This document shows, piece by piece, positions 9,546 to 18,631 of a stretch of DNA of 64,000 nucleotides (the first letter of the stretch is position 1; each line of letters opens with the position of its first letter). Position numbers and translations under genes: made by a program. Source of the DNA: Mangrovimonas sp. TPBH4 (GTDB taxonomy: Bacteria > Bacteroidota > Bacteroidia > Flavobacteriales > Flavobacteriaceae); contig NZ_LBIO01000043.1 of assembly GCF_001280505.1 (NCBI RefSeq), positions 1 to 64,000 on the forward strand, in the 5' to 3' direction. The notes beneath the pieces are model-generated. The model worked only from the letters and a program-made list of their open reading frames with translations, was not told the DNA's origin and made no database searches.

Positions 9546-11099
9546 TTATTTAGGCTCCAAAACTACAAAAGGGATAATCATTTCCTCTAGAGAAATGCCT
9601 CCATGTTGATAGGTGTTTCGGTAATAACTTACATAGTGATTATAGTTGTTTGGATATGCCAAAAACGCATCCCCTTTAGCAAAAATAAAAGAGCTTGTCA
9701 TATTAATGGAAGGCAGGTTCACCGACTTTAGATCTTTTATAGCATAGACATCCTTATTTTCATAGGTTAAGCTTCTACCTGTTTTATATCTTAAGTTCAA
9801 GCTTGTGTCACGATCACCAATTACTTTTGAAGGGCTTTTTACATTAATGGTTCCATGATCTGTAGTCAATATTAATTTAAAACCTAAAAGCTGTGCTTGC
9901 TGTATCATTTCCAATAAGGGAGAATTTTTAAACCAGCTTTGAGTTAATGATCTGTAAGCCTTGTCATTGGAAGCAAGTTCCTTCACTACTTCCATTTCTG
10001 TTTTGGAGTGCGAGAGCATATCCACAAAATTATAAACGACTACCGTGAGGTCATTGTTTTTTAAGGCCTTGAAATTGTCTACTAGTTTTTTTCCTGATTT
10101 AAGATTAGTTATTTTATGATATTCAAATTTTAAATCTTTCAACCCTAATCTTTTCAACTGATGCTCCATGAACTCTTCTTCATGTAGATTTTTACCTCCC
10201 TCGTCCGTGTCATTTTTCCAAAGATTGGGGTGTAGTTTTTCCATGTCACCAGGCATTAGACCTGAAAATATGGCGTTTCTGGCATATTGGGTAGCTGTAG
10301 GTAGTATACTGAAATAAGGTTCCTCTGCAGTCTTTTTGTAATAATTGTTCACAAATGGCTCAAAGGATTTCCATTGATCATAGCGTAAATTGTCAATTAC
10401 AACCAATAAAGTTGGTTGTTCCTTACTCAACTCCGGCACTACTTTTTCCTTAAACAACCTATGCGACATAACCGGAGCGTCTTCAACATCTTTAAACCAA
10501 GAGGCATAATTCTTTTCTACAAATTTCCCAAATTGTAAGTTTGCCTCGTTTTTTTGTGACTCCAAAATTTCTGTCATCCCCACATCTTCAATGTCCTCTA
10601 GTTGCAACTCCCAATACAGCAATTTCTGGTAAAGGTCTTCCCATTCTTCAAAACTGTTGACCATGGTTAAGTCCATTGCTATTTTTCGGAATTCCTGTTG
10701 GTAATTGGAAGTGGTCTTTTCAGAAATTAATCGCGAATGGTCCAGATTCTTCTTTAAGCTCAGTAATATCTGGTTCGGATTTACTGGTTTTATCAAATAA
10801 TCGGCAATTTTACTACCTATGGCTTCTTCCATGATATATTCCTCTTCACTTTTAGTAATCATTACCACAGGAAGATTGGCCCTTTTCTCTTTTATCTCCG
10901 TTAAGGTTTCCAATCCCGTAAGTCCTGGCATATTTTCATCCAGGAATACAATGTCGAAACTGGAATTATTAATTGCCTCCAGTGCTTCTGTACCACTTTG
11001 GCAAGTTGTAACGCTGTATTGTTTTTTTTCTAAGAATAAGATATGAGGCTTAAGCAGGTCGATTTCATCATCAACCCAAAGAATATTTATTTGGTTCAT
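9546..11099 (-). CDS. porX: T9SS response regulator PorX (receiver plus PglZ domain)
   Basis: PorX is the cytoplasmic response regulator that controls type IX secretion together with PorY and SigP. The 517 residues comprise an N-terminal receiver (about 1-120) with acidic pocket D10/D11 and phospho-acceptor D54 in FLDENMPG. A helical linker follows, then a PglZ-type alkaline-phosphatase-like domain (about 200-517) with VVIDNLRYDQW, the TATQYARNAIFSG segment and LTTDHGT, which supply metal-binding and catalytic residues in this family. Length and layout are standard. It diverges from the HD phosphohydrolase gene with a 34-bp gap. Two predicted T9SS cargo proteins lie in the same window. Confidence 0.95.
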   Translation of the reverse strand: MNQINILWVDDEIDLLKPHILFLEKKQYSVTTCQSGTEALEAINNSSFDIVFLDENMPGLTGLETLTEIKEKRANLPVVMITKSEEEYIMEEAIGSKIADYLIKPVNPNQILLSLKKNLDHSRLISEKTTSNYQQEFRKIAMDLTMVNSFEEWEDLYQKLLYWELQLEDIEDVGMTEILESQKNEANLQFGKFVEKNYASWFKDVEDAPVMSHRLFKEKVVPELSKEQPTLLVVIDNLRYDQWKSFEPFVNNYYKKTAEEPYFSILPTATQYARNAIFSGLMPGDMEKLHPNLWKNDTDEGGKNLHEEEFMEHQLKRLGLKDLKFEYHKITNLKSGKKLVDNFKALKNNDLTVVVYNFVDMLSHSKTEMEVVKELASNDKAYRSLTQSWFKNSPLLEMIQQAQLLGFKLILTTDHGTINVKSPSKVIGDRDTSLNLRYKTGRSLTYENKDVYAIKDLKSVNLPSINMTSSFIFAKGDAFLAYPNNYNHYVSYYRNTYQHGGISLEEMIIPFVVLEPK

Positions 11100-11100
11100 G

Positions 11101-11108
11101 TATATTTG
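11101..11108 (+). promoter_or_regulatory. candidate -7 promoter element for the HD gene
   Basis: TATATTTG matches TAnnTTTG and lies 26 bases before the TTG start of the HD phosphohydrolase, inside the short gap to the divergent porX. I do not see a clear -33 element. Confidence 0.4.
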
Positions 11109-11133
11109 TTTAAATTAATGTAATAGCTCAAGT

Positions 11134-12366
11134 TTGGAAAATAAAGTAAACAAACTCAAAATATTTAACGACCCAATTTACGGATTTATTACTATTCCGA
11201 ATTCGTTGATTTTTGATTTGATTGAACACAAATATTTTCAGCGCCTCCGAAGAATTACCCAAATGGGCATGTCCTATTTGGTATATCCAGGAGCTCATCA
11301 CACACGATTCCATCACGCTATTGGCTGCATGCATTTAATGCAAAAAGCCTTGAATGTGCTTCGTTTTAAAGGGATTGAAATTTCTGAAGAAGAGGAAAAT
11401 GCACTTTATATTGCCATTTTATTACATGACATTGGGCACGGTCCATTTTCGCATGCCATGGAGCATAGCATTGTAAACGGAGTTTCCCATGAGACTATTT
11501 CACTTCTATTTATGGAGCGTTTAAACGAAGAATTTAACGGAAGTTTAACGCTTGCCCTAGATATTTTCAAAGGAAACTATCACCGCCAGTTTATGTGCCA
11601 ATTAATTTCTAGTCAGTTGGATATGGATCGTTCTGATTACCTAAAGCGAGACAGCTTTTATACGGGTGTGGCAGAAGGTAATGTGAATAGTGAACGCTTA
11701 ATCACGATGTTTAATGTGGTTGATGACCAATTGGTAGTAGAGGAGAAGGCCATTTACAGTGTAGAGAAGTTTTTGATTGCACGAAGGTTCATGTATTGGC
11801 AGGTTTACTTGCATAAAACAGGATTGGTAGCAGAGCAATTATTAACCCGTGTATTAAAACGTGCCAAGGAACTCACGAGTTCAGGAATTTACTTAAATGC
11901 TAGCAAACCGCTTTCTTATTTTTTGGAACGTGAAGTAACCGTTGAAAACTTTAGTGAGAACGATTTGGAATTATTCTCAAGATTGGATGACAATGATATT
12001 ATCTCAGCCATGAAAGAATGGCAATATCATGACGATTTTGTATTGAGTAACCTAAGTAGTATGATTATTAATCGGGACCTTCTAAAAATAAAATTTAAAG
12101 AGAATAAAATAAAGGAGGGGCTAATCGAAAAACAAGTCAAGAACTTGATGGATGATTATGGTATTTCTGAATATGAAGCCTCTTATTTTGTTTTTACCGG
12201 AGATATTTCAAATCAGGCTTACAACCCTAAATGCCAACCGATACATATTCTGAAGAAAACGGGAAAGATTGTTAAAATAGGAAAGGCATCAGGCCAGTTT
12301 CATATCAAAGCACTATCCAAACCTGTGACCAAATATTATATATGTTATCCCAAGGACAAAATGTGA
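11134..12366 (+). CDS. HD-domain phosphohydrolase
   Basis: This 410-residue protein belongs to the dNTPase-like HD superfamily (YdhJ/Dgt-like). The N-terminal [10 protein letters not shown] and [14 protein letters not shown] segments and the metal ligands in HTRFHHAIG and [15 protein letters not shown] (HD pair) are characteristic. Family members hydrolyse phosphate esters, often nucleotides; the substrate here is not readable. The start chosen is TTG at 11134 because no in-frame ATG precedes the conserved core. It diverges from porX by 34 bp, so the two probably share a control region. Confidence 0.85.
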   Translation: MENKVNKLKIFNDPIYGFITIPNSLIFDLIEHKYFQRLRRITQMGMSYLVYPGAHHTRFHHAIGCMHLMQKALNVLRFKGIEISEEEENALYIAILLHDIGHGPFSHAMEHSIVNGVSHETISLLFMERLNEEFNGSLTLALDIFKGNYHRQFMCQLISSQLDMDRSDYLKRDSFYTGVAEGNVNSERLITMFNVVDDQLVVEEKAIYSVEKFLIARRFMYWQVYLHKTGLVAEQLLTRVLKRAKELTSSGIYLNASKPLSYFLEREVTVENFSENDLELFSRLDDNDIISAMKEWQYHDDFVLSNLSSMIINRDLLKIKFKENKIKEGLIEKQVKNLMDDYGISEYEASYFVFTGDISNQAYNPKCQPIHILKKTGKIVKIGKASGQFHIKALSKPVTKYYICYPKDKM

Positions 12367-12377
12367 TACATTTTTTC

Positions 12378-12385
12378 TATTTTTG
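12378..12385 (+). promoter_or_regulatory. candidate -7 element close to lpxD
   Basis: TATTTTTG fits TAnnTTTG and ends only 6 bases before the preferred ATG of lpxD. If used, the transcript would be leaderless or nearly so. It may be chance, because the HD gene ends just upstream and could be co-transcribed. Confidence 0.25.
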
Positions 12386-12391
12386 CCACTG

Positions 12392-13420
12392 ATGAAATTT
12401 ACAGCAATACAAATAGCGGAAATTTTAGAGGGAGACGTCGTTGGAAATCCAGAAGTAGAGGTCTATAAACTCTCTAAAATAGAGGAAGGAACACAAGGTT
12501 CGCTTACCTTTTTGGCAAATCCAAAATACAAACCTTATATTTATTCAACTCAAGCATCTATTACCATTGTTAATCACAATTTTGTAGTTGAAGAACCTAT
12601 TACAACTACTTTAATAAAGGTGGAAGATGCCTACAAATCGTTTTCAAAACTTTTAGAATATTACAACCATATTAAGCTAAATAAAAATGGTATTGAACAG
12701 CCATCATTTATATCGGAAACAGCTAAATATGGTGAAAATATCTATGTTGGGGCTTTTTCTTATCTTGGAGACAATGTGAAAGTTGGGAACAATGTAAAAA
12801 TATACCCGAGCGCTTACATAGGAGATAATGTCATCATTGGTGATAATACTATTGTGTTTGCAGGAGCAAAAGTGTATTCGGACTGTGTAATTGGAAGCAA
12901 TTGTGTCATCAATTCAGGAGCTATTATTGGCGCCGATGGTTTTGGATTTGCACCTAATGAAAATGGAGAATACAGTAAAGTTCCTCAAATTGGAAATGTA
13001 ATCATTGAAGATTATGTGGACATTGGAGCTACTACTACTATTGATAGAGCAACTTTAGGCTCTACTATTATTAGAAAAGGGGTTAAACTAGACAACCAGA
13101 TACAGATAGCACACAACGTTGAAGTTGGAAAAAATACGGTGATTGCAGCCCAAACAGGAGTTGCAGGATCTACTAAAATAGGCCAGAATTGTCAGATTGG
13201 AGGACAGGTAGGAATAGCAGGCCATTTAAGTATTGGAAATAACGTTAAAATACAAGCACAGTCTGGGATTGGAAGAAACATCAAGGACAATGAGGTCTTG
13301 CAAGGATCTCCTGCCTTGGGGTATGGTGAATATAACAAATCCTATGTTCACTTTAAAAATCTTCCTAAGATTGTAAAAGATATAAACGAAATCGAAAAAA
13401 AGGTAAATGGCAATAATTAA
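12392..13420 (+). CDS. lpxD: UDP-3-O-(3-hydroxyacyl)glucosamine N-acyltransferase LpxD
   Basis: LpxD adds the N-linked hydroxyacyl chain to UDP-3-O-acylglucosamine, the third step of lipid A synthesis. The 342-residue protein has the N-terminal uridine-binding domain (about 1-100), then many hexapeptide repeats forming a left-handed beta-helix. The catalytic His is in [11 protein letters not shown] (His241). I use ATG at 12392; a TTG three codons earlier (12383) is a weaker choice. Its end overlaps lpxC-fabZ by 14 bp, indicating one operon. Confidence 0.93.
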   Translation: MKFTAIQIAEILEGDVVGNPEVEVYKLSKIEEGTQGSLTFLANPKYKPYIYSTQASITIVNHNFVVEEPITTTLIKVEDAYKSFSKLLEYYNHIKLNKNGIEQPSFISETAKYGENIYVGAFSYLGDNVKVGNNVKIYPSAYIGDNVIIGDNTIVFAGAKVYSDCVIGSNCVINSGAIIGADGFGFAPNENGEYSKVPQIGNVIIEDYVDIGATTTIDRATLGSTIIRKGVKLDNQIQIAHNVEVGKNTVIAAQTGVAGSTKIGQNCQIGGQVGIAGHLSIGNNVKIQAQSGIGRNIKDNEVLQGSPALGYGEYNKSYVHFKNLPKIVKDINEIEKKVNGNN

Positions 13421-14813
13421 AACAGACGTTAAGCAAAAGACCATTCAAAAAGAAGTGTCTTTAACAGGTGTTGGCTTGCATACAGGTAAAGATGTAACCC
13501 TTACGTTTAAACCTGCACCAGTAAACAATGGTTTTACTTTTGAAAGGGTCGATCTTGAGGGAAATCCTGTAATTGAAGCCGATGCAACATATGTTACCAA
13601 CACTCAAAGAGGAACTTGTTTAGAAAAAAACGGAGTTAAAATTCAAACTTCCGAGCATGTTTTGGCTGCTTTGGTAGGTTTGGATTTAGACAATATTATA
13701 ATTGAATTAAATGCCTCAGAGCCTCCTATTATGGATGGTTCCTCAAAGTATTTTATCGAAGCTTTGGAAAAAGCGGGCATTGTGGAGCAAGAGGATTTCA
13801 GGGAAGAATATGTGGTTACCGAAATTATCTCTTATTCAGATGAAGAGTCTGGAAGTGAGATTATTGTCATGCCTGCAAAAGAATACCAAGTAACTACCAT
13901 GGTAGACTTCGGGACCAAAGTGCTTGGCACTCAAAATGCTACTTTAAACCATATTTCCGATTTTAAAGAGGAAATATCAGATTCCCGTACCTTTAGCTTT
14001 TTACATGAATTGGAAATGCTATTGGACCATGGTCTAATTAAAGGGGGAGATTTAAACAATGCTATCGTTTATGTAGATAAAGAATTATCTCCTCAAACTT
14101 TAGAGAAGCTTAAATTGGCTTTCAACAAAGATGATTTAACCATCAAGCCAAATGGAATTTTGGATAATTTAACCTTACACCATCCCAACGAAGCTGCTAG
14201 ACACAAGCTATTGGATGTAATAGGGGACTTGGCTTTGGTAGGAACACATATAAAAGGTAAAATTATTGCCAATAAACCGGGACACTACGTAAACACACAG
14301 TTTGCGAAAAAAATGTCTAAGGTTATAAAGAACGAAAGACGTAACAACGTTCCTACAATCGACTTAAATCAAACACCGTTAATGGATGTCAACCAAATTA
14401 TGAGCATGTTGCCTCATAGACAGCCATTTTTGTTGATTGACAAAATATTTGAACTGTCTGATAGCTGCGTGGTTGGTATGAAAAATGTCACTATGAACGA
14501 GCCTTTCTTCGCGGGACATTTCCCTGGAGCTCCTGTAATGCCAGGAGTTTTAATTGTAGAGGCTATGGCTCAAACAGGAGGTATTTTGGTGTTGAGTACA
14601 GTGCCAGATCCTGAAAACTACCTGACGTATTTCATGAAGATTGACAAAGTGAAATTCAAACACAAAGTAGTGCCTGGAGATACGCTTATTTTCAAATGTG
14701 ATTTGATTACGCCTATTAGAAGAGGGATCTGTCATATGCAGGGATATGCCTACGCCAATGGTAAACTATGTGCCGAAGCTGAATTGATGGCACAAATTTC
14801 AAAGATTAAATAA
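13407..14813 (+). CDS. lpxC/fabZ: bifunctional LpxC deacetylase / FabZ dehydratase
   Basis: This 468-residue fusion joins two enzymes that compete for the same hydroxyacyl-ACP pool. Residues about 1-300 are LpxC, the zinc deacetylase committing UDP-acyl-GlcNAc to lipid A, with TGVGLHTG near the start, SEHVLAAL (zinc ligand His84) and [16 protein letters not shown]. Residues about 325-468 are FabZ, the 3-hydroxyacyl-ACP dehydratase, with [11 protein letters not shown], catalytic His371 in [12 protein letters not shown] and Glu385 in VEAMAQTGG. The fusion is common in Bacteroidota. It is embedded between lpxD and lpxA. Confidence 0.95.
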   Translation: MAIIKTDVKQKTIQKEVSLTGVGLHTGKDVTLTFKPAPVNNGFTFERVDLEGNPVIEADATYVTNTQRGTCLEKNGVKIQTSEHVLAALVGLDLDNIIIELNASEPPIMDGSSKYFIEALEKAGIVEQEDFREEYVVTEIISYSDEESGSEIIVMPAKEYQVTTMVDFGTKVLGTQNATLNHISDFKEEISDSRTFSFLHELEMLLDHGLIKGGDLNNAIVYVDKELSPQTLEKLKLAFNKDDLTIKPNGILDNLTLHHPNEAARHKLLDVIGDLALVGTHIKGKIIANKPGHYVNTQFAKKMSKVIKNERRNNVPTIDLNQTPLMDVNQIMSMLPHRQPFLLIDKIFELSDSCVVGMKNVTMNEPFFAGHFPGAPVMPGVLIVEAMAQTGGILVLSTVPDPENYLTYFMKIDKVKFKHKVVPGDTLIFKCDLITPIRRGICHMQGYAYANGKLCAEAELMAQISKIK

Positions 14814-14872
14814 TCTAAAATCTAAATTGAAAACTCAATTAGAATGGATTTTACAACAATAAAAATCAAAAG

Positions 14873-15658
14873 ATGAACCAACCTTTAGCATATGTGCATC
14901 CCGGTGCCAAAATAGCCAAAAATGTGGTTATTGAGCCATTTGCAACTATCCATAACAATGTAACTATTGGAGAAGGCACTTGGATTGGAAGCAATGTAAC
15001 CATTATGGAAGGTGCTAGAATTGGGAAAAATTGTAATATTTTTCCAGGGGCTGTAATTTCGGCAGTTCCTCAGGACTTGAAATATAAAGATGAAGATACA
15101 CTTACCATTATTGGTGATAATGTTACCATTAGAGAATGTGTAACCATTAACAGAGGGACTTCAGATAGAATGAAAACGGTAGTTGGCAACAACTGTTTGA
15201 TCATGGCATATTGCCACATTGCACACGATTGTATCGTGGGAGACAATTGTATCTTCTCCAACAATTCCACCTTGGCAGGTCATATTACCGTGGGCGATTT
15301 TGTAGTGTTGGCAGGTATGACTGCAGTACACCAATTCTGTTCAATTGGTAACCATGCTTTTGTAACCGGAGGGTCTTTGGTAAGAAAAGATGTGCCGCCT
15401 TTTGTAAAAGCTGCAAGAGAGCCTCTTTCTTATGTTGGAATCAACTCTGTAGGGTTGAGACGCCGAGGGTTTTCAACTGAAAAAATTAGGGAGGTACAGG
15501 ACATCTACCGAATTTTATATCAAAAAAATTACAACAATACACAAGCTGCAGAAATCATCGAAGCAGAAATGGAGGCCACTCCAGAGCGTGATGAGATACT
15601 TCAATTTATTAAGGATTCTCAGCGCGGAATAATGAAAGGATATTTTAAATCAAATTAA
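14873..15658 (+). CDS. lpxA: acyl-ACP--UDP-N-acetylglucosamine O-acyltransferase LpxA
   Basis: LpxA catalyses the first acylation of UDP-GlcNAc in lipid A synthesis. The 261-residue length is normal. The beta-helix of hexapeptide repeats runs to about residue 190, with catalytic His118 in CHIAHDCIVGDN and the typical NRGT and GHITVGDF segments. A helical C-terminal domain follows (RRRGFSTEKI). It continues the lpxD, lpxC-fabZ operon and is followed 4 bp later by efp. Confidence 0.95.
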   Translation: MNQPLAYVHPGAKIAKNVVIEPFATIHNNVTIGEGTWIGSNVTIMEGARIGKNCNIFPGAVISAVPQDLKYKDEDTLTIIGDNVTIRECVTINRGTSDRMKTVVGNNCLIMAYCHIAHDCIVGDNCIFSNNSTLAGHITVGDFVVLAGMTAVHQFCSIGNHAFVTGGSLVRKDVPPFVKAAREPLSYVGINSVGLRRRGFSTEKIREVQDIYRILYQKNYNNTQAAEIIEAEMEATPERDEILQFIKDSQRGIMKGYFKSN

Positions 15659-15662
15659 TTTT

Positions 15663-16229
15663 ATGGCAACTACATCAGATATCAGAAACGGATTATGTAT
15701 CAGATACAACAACGATATATACAAAATCATTGAGTTTTTACACGTAAAGCCTGGTAAAGGTCCAGCTTTCGTAAGAACCAAAATGAAAAGTGTAACTACA
15801 GGAAAAGTTTTGGACAATACGTTTTCTGCTGGACACAAAATTGAAGATGTACGTGTTGAAACGCACAAATTTCAATTTTTATACAACGATGGTGAATACT
15901 ACCATTTTATGAATACCGAGGATTACACGCAAATCCAATTAACAGAAGGAGCTTTAGATAGACCAGATTTGATGAAGGAAGGTGAAGTGGTAACTGTAAT
16001 CATTAATACTGAAGATAACATGCCTTTATCAGTAGAAATGCCTGCTAGTGTTATTTTGGAAGTTACGCATACAGAACCAGGCGTTAAAGGAAACACTGCA
16101 ACTAACGCTACTAAGCCTGCGACTGTTGAAACAGGTGCAGAAATCAACGTTCCTTTATTTATCAACGAAGGCGACAAGATTAAAGTTGAAACTGACAAAG
16201 GAACTTACAAGGAACGAATTAAAGAATAA
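15663..16229 (+). CDS. efp: elongation factor P
   Basis: EF-P relieves ribosome stalling at consecutive prolines. This 188-residue protein has the three-domain EF-P layout: the KOW-like first domain with VKPGKGPAF, whose loop-tip residue is Lys32 (equivalent to E. coli Lys34), and the C-terminal domain ending GDKIKVETDKGTYKERIKE. It lies between lpxA and the second lpxD with gaps of 4 and 6 bp, so it is probably co-transcribed with lipid A genes, as in related genomes. Confidence 0.96.
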   Translation: MATTSDIRNGLCIRYNNDIYKIIEFLHVKPGKGPAFVRTKMKSVTTGKVLDNTFSAGHKIEDVRVETHKFQFLYNDGEYYHFMNTEDYTQIQLTEGALDRPDLMKEGEVVTVIINTEDNMPLSVEMPASVILEVTHTEPGVKGNTATNATKPATVETGAEINVPLFINEGDKIKVETDKGTYKERIKE

Positions 16230-16235
16230 CTTTAA

Positions 16236-17177
16236 TTGAAATTTCCAAAAACATATAAGCTTAAAGAAATCGCAACCTTGATTGGTTGTGATTTTGTTGG
16301 TCCAGAAGATTTTCCTGTACTCGGAATGAATGAAATTCATGTCGTTGAACCCGGAGATATTGTGTTTGTGGATCATCCAAAGTATTATGATAAGGCGCTT
16401 AATTCGGCGGCTACTATTGTGTTAATCAATAAAGAGGTTGAATGCCCTGATGGAAAGGCACTTTTGGTAAGTGAGGATCCTTTTAGGGATTTCAATAAAT
16501 TGACACGCCATTTCAAACCCTTCCAAGCTTCTAATGTGGCTATTGCCCCAACGGCAAAAATAGGGGAGAATACTATTATACAGCCTAATTGTTTCATTGG
16601 GAACAATGTAATCATTGGGGATAACTGCATCATTCATTCCAATGTAAGTATTTACGACGATGCCGTTATCGGTGACAATGTCACCATCCATGCAGGAACT
16701 ATTTTGGGAGCTAATGCCTTCTATTACAAAAATCGTCCTGAAGGTTTCGATCAATTGCTGTCTGGAGGAAGAGTGGTGATAAAAGACAATGTGGATATTG
16801 GCGCTGCTTGTACGATAGATCGAGGCGTGACCGGAGACACTATCATAGGTGAGGGCTCTAAATTGGATAACCAAATTCAAATTGGTCATGATACGGTAAT
16901 AGGTAAAAAATGTTTGATCGCCTCCCAAGCTGGTATTGCTGGCTGTGTGGTCATTGAGGATGAAGTAACCATTTGGGGACAGGTAGGAAGCACCAGTGGT
17001 ATTACCATTGGTGAGAAAGCAGTAATATTAGCGCAATCCGGGGTGAGTAAATCACTTGAAGGTCATAAAACCTATTTTGGTTACCCGGCAGAGGAATCTA
17101 GGCAAAAACTCAAAGAAATGGCCATGATCAAGCAGATCCCGAAAATATTGGACGATATCAAAAATATAAAGCAATGA
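16236..17177 (+). CDS. second LpxD-type hexapeptide acyltransferase
   Basis: This 313-residue LpxD paralogue starts at TTG (16236), six bases after efp. The N-terminal domain (about 1-95) resembles the LpxD uridine-binding domain, and the beta-helix includes [11 protein letters not shown] with a His (His218) in the catalytic position. It is shorter than the first LpxD and lacks much of the C-terminal helix. It may act with a different acyl chain or sugar acceptor; this is inference. Its stop overlaps the following NTF2-like gene by 4 bp. Confidence 0.8.
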   Translation: MKFPKTYKLKEIATLIGCDFVGPEDFPVLGMNEIHVVEPGDIVFVDHPKYYDKALNSAATIVLINKEVECPDGKALLVSEDPFRDFNKLTRHFKPFQASNVAIAPTAKIGENTIIQPNCFIGNNVIIGDNCIIHSNVSIYDDAVIGDNVTIHAGTILGANAFYYKNRPEGFDQLLSGGRVVIKDNVDIGAACTIDRGVTGDTIIGEGSKLDNQIQIGHDTVIGKKCLIASQAGIAGCVVIEDEVTIWGQVGSTSGITIGEKAVILAQSGVSKSLEGHKTYFGYPAEESRQKLKEMAMIKQIPKILDDIKNIKQ

Positions 17178-17581
17178 CAGCAAAAGAATTTGTAACGAGT
17201 TTTTATCATTCAGATTTTGGTAGTGAAGCCTTTAAGCCATCAGAATTTTTCCATGAAAACTGCCAGTTGAATTGGAACAGTAGTACTGGGTTTAAAGAGT
17301 TAAACTACTCCGACATAGAATTATTGTTTAAAAACTTTAGCAAAGCATATTCTTCCGCAAGAAATCAAATTAGTCATATGCTCCAGGATGGTAACTTCAT
17401 AACCATCAGGTACACCATGTATGTCCATCCAATTGAAACTCCTGAAGAAGAGGAGCCTATGGCCCATTTTATTACCATTTGGGAGCTAAAGGATGGCAAA
17501 CTTTATAGAGGTCATGAGATAAGTCAATTAGCCGACGAAAGTCTTCCTAGTCTTAAATCATTTTCGGAAATAAAACTTTAA
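17174..17581 (+). CDS. NTF2-like/SnoaL-type protein
   Basis: This 135-residue cytosolic protein has the cone-shaped NTF2-like fold pattern: an N-terminal helix, [14 protein letters not shown], and a C-terminal sheet with [19 protein letters not shown]. Family members bind small ligands or act as enzymes in diverse pathways, so no function follows. It overlaps the preceding acyltransferase by 4 bp (ATGA), so the two are translationally coupled. Confidence 0.75.
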   Translation: MTAKEFVTSFYHSDFGSEAFKPSEFFHENCQLNWNSSTGFKELNYSDIELLFKNFSKAYSSARNQISHMLQDGNFITIRYTMYVHPIETPEEEEPMAHFITIWELKDGKLYRGHEISQLADESLPSLKSFSEIKL

Positions 17582-17609
17582 AAATACTTTTAATTAGATG
17601 TTAAAAGTT

Positions 17610-17617
17610 TACTTTTG
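17610..17617 (+). promoter_or_regulatory. candidate -7 promoter element of sucD
   Basis: TACTTTTG matches TAnnTTTG, 36 bases upstream of the sucD ATG, in the 71-bp gap after the NTF2-like gene. The -33 region is poor. Confidence 0.45.
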
Positions 17618-17652
17618 TTCGAGCATAATTAAAAATAAAAAACTAGATATAA

Positions 17653-18525
17653 ATGAGTGTTTTAGTAAATAAAGATTCAAAAATTATAGTTCAAGGTTTT
17701 ACTGGTAGTGAAGGTACGTTTCACGCTGGGCAAATGATTGAATATGGAACCAATGTAGTAGGAGGTGTAACCCCTGGAAAAGGTGGACAAACGCACTTGG
17801 ATAAGCCTGTTTTCAATACCGTAGCAGAAGCTGTTAAGGAAGTAGAGGCTGATACTACTATTATTTTCGTTCCGCCTGCGTTTGCTGCAGATGCTATTAT
17901 GGAAGCTGCTGATGCCGGTATCAAAGTTATCATTACAATTACTGAAGGAATTCCTGTGGCAGACATGATCAAAGCTGCAGATTATATTAAGGATAAAGAT
18001 TGTAGATTGATTGGACCTAACTGTCCAGGAGTAATCACTCCAGGTGAAGCGAAAGTTGGTATCATGCCTGGTTTTGTATTCAAAAAAGGTAAGGTTGGGA
18101 TTGTTTCTAAATCTGGTACACTAACATATGAAGCGGCCGACCAAGTTGTAAAACAAGGTTTAGGAATCACTACTGCTATTGGTATTGGTGGAGACCCAAT
18201 TATTGGAACTACTACAAAAGAAGCTGTTGAACTTTTAATCAATGATCCAGAAACTGAAGCCGTTGTCATGATTGGTGAAATCGGTGGTCAATTGGAAGCT
18301 GATGCTGCAAACTGGTACAAGGAAAGTGGAAGCAAAAAACCTGTTGTAGGATTTATTGCTGGTGAAACTGCTCCCGCTGGACGTACAATGGGACATGCTG
18401 GTGCTATTGTAGGTGGAAGCGACGATACAGCACAAGCCAAAAAGAAAATTATGAGTGCTTGTGGAATCCATGTTGTGGATTCTCCTGCCGAAATTGGTAA
18501 AAAAGTTGCCGAGGTTTTAGCATAA
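17653..18525 (+). CDS. sucD: succinate-CoA ligase alpha subunit
   Basis: SucD binds CoA and carries the phosphohistidine in the TCA-cycle conversion of succinyl-CoA to succinate with nucleotide synthesis. The 290-residue length is standard. Visible features are the CoA-binding [31 protein letters not shown], and the active-site His248 in [11 protein letters not shown]. The beta subunit gene is not adjacent, which is common in Flavobacteriaceae. A strong terminator follows. Confidence 0.97.
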   Translation: MSVLVNKDSKIIVQGFTGSEGTFHAGQMIEYGTNVVGGVTPGKGGQTHLDKPVFNTVAEAVKEVEADTTIIFVPPAFAADAIMEAADAGIKVIITITEGIPVADMIKAADYIKDKDCRLIGPNCPGVITPGEAKVGIMPGFVFKKGKVGIVSKSGTLTYEAADQVVKQGLGITTAIGIGGDPIIGTTTKEAVELLINDPETEAVVMIGEIGGQLEADAANWYKESGSKKPVVGFIAGETAPAGRTMGHAGAIVGGSDDTAQAKKKIMSACGIHVVDSPAEIGKKVAEVLA

Positions 18526-18562
18526 AAAACTGTTAAAATACATACAAAACAAACTCGTTATC

Positions 18563-18599
18563 ATTCCGTTGACTTATTTTAGTCAACGGAATTTTTTTT
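18563..18599 (+). terminator. intrinsic terminator after sucD
   Basis: A 12-bp perfect stem, ATTCCGTTGACT with AGTCAACGGAAT around TTATTT, is followed by a T-run. It lies just before the M16 peptidase gene, which rules out the longer start of that gene at 18569. Confidence 0.92.
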
Positions 18600-18631
18600 A
18601 TTTCACCAAAAAAACTAATCAAATTATTAGC

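Noticed and set aside
9424..9609. 61-codon plus-strand frame between tsaE and porX
   Set aside because: It overlaps both real genes at the ends and is mostly low-complexity AT-rich sequence.
12383..12391. TTG start of lpxD
   Set aside because: ATG at 12392 matches the family N-terminus and follows the -7 candidate; the extra three codons are not conserved.
18569..18631. Longer N-terminus for the M16 peptidase
   Set aside because: This start lies in the sucD terminator stem and hides the lipoprotein signal that begins at 18632.
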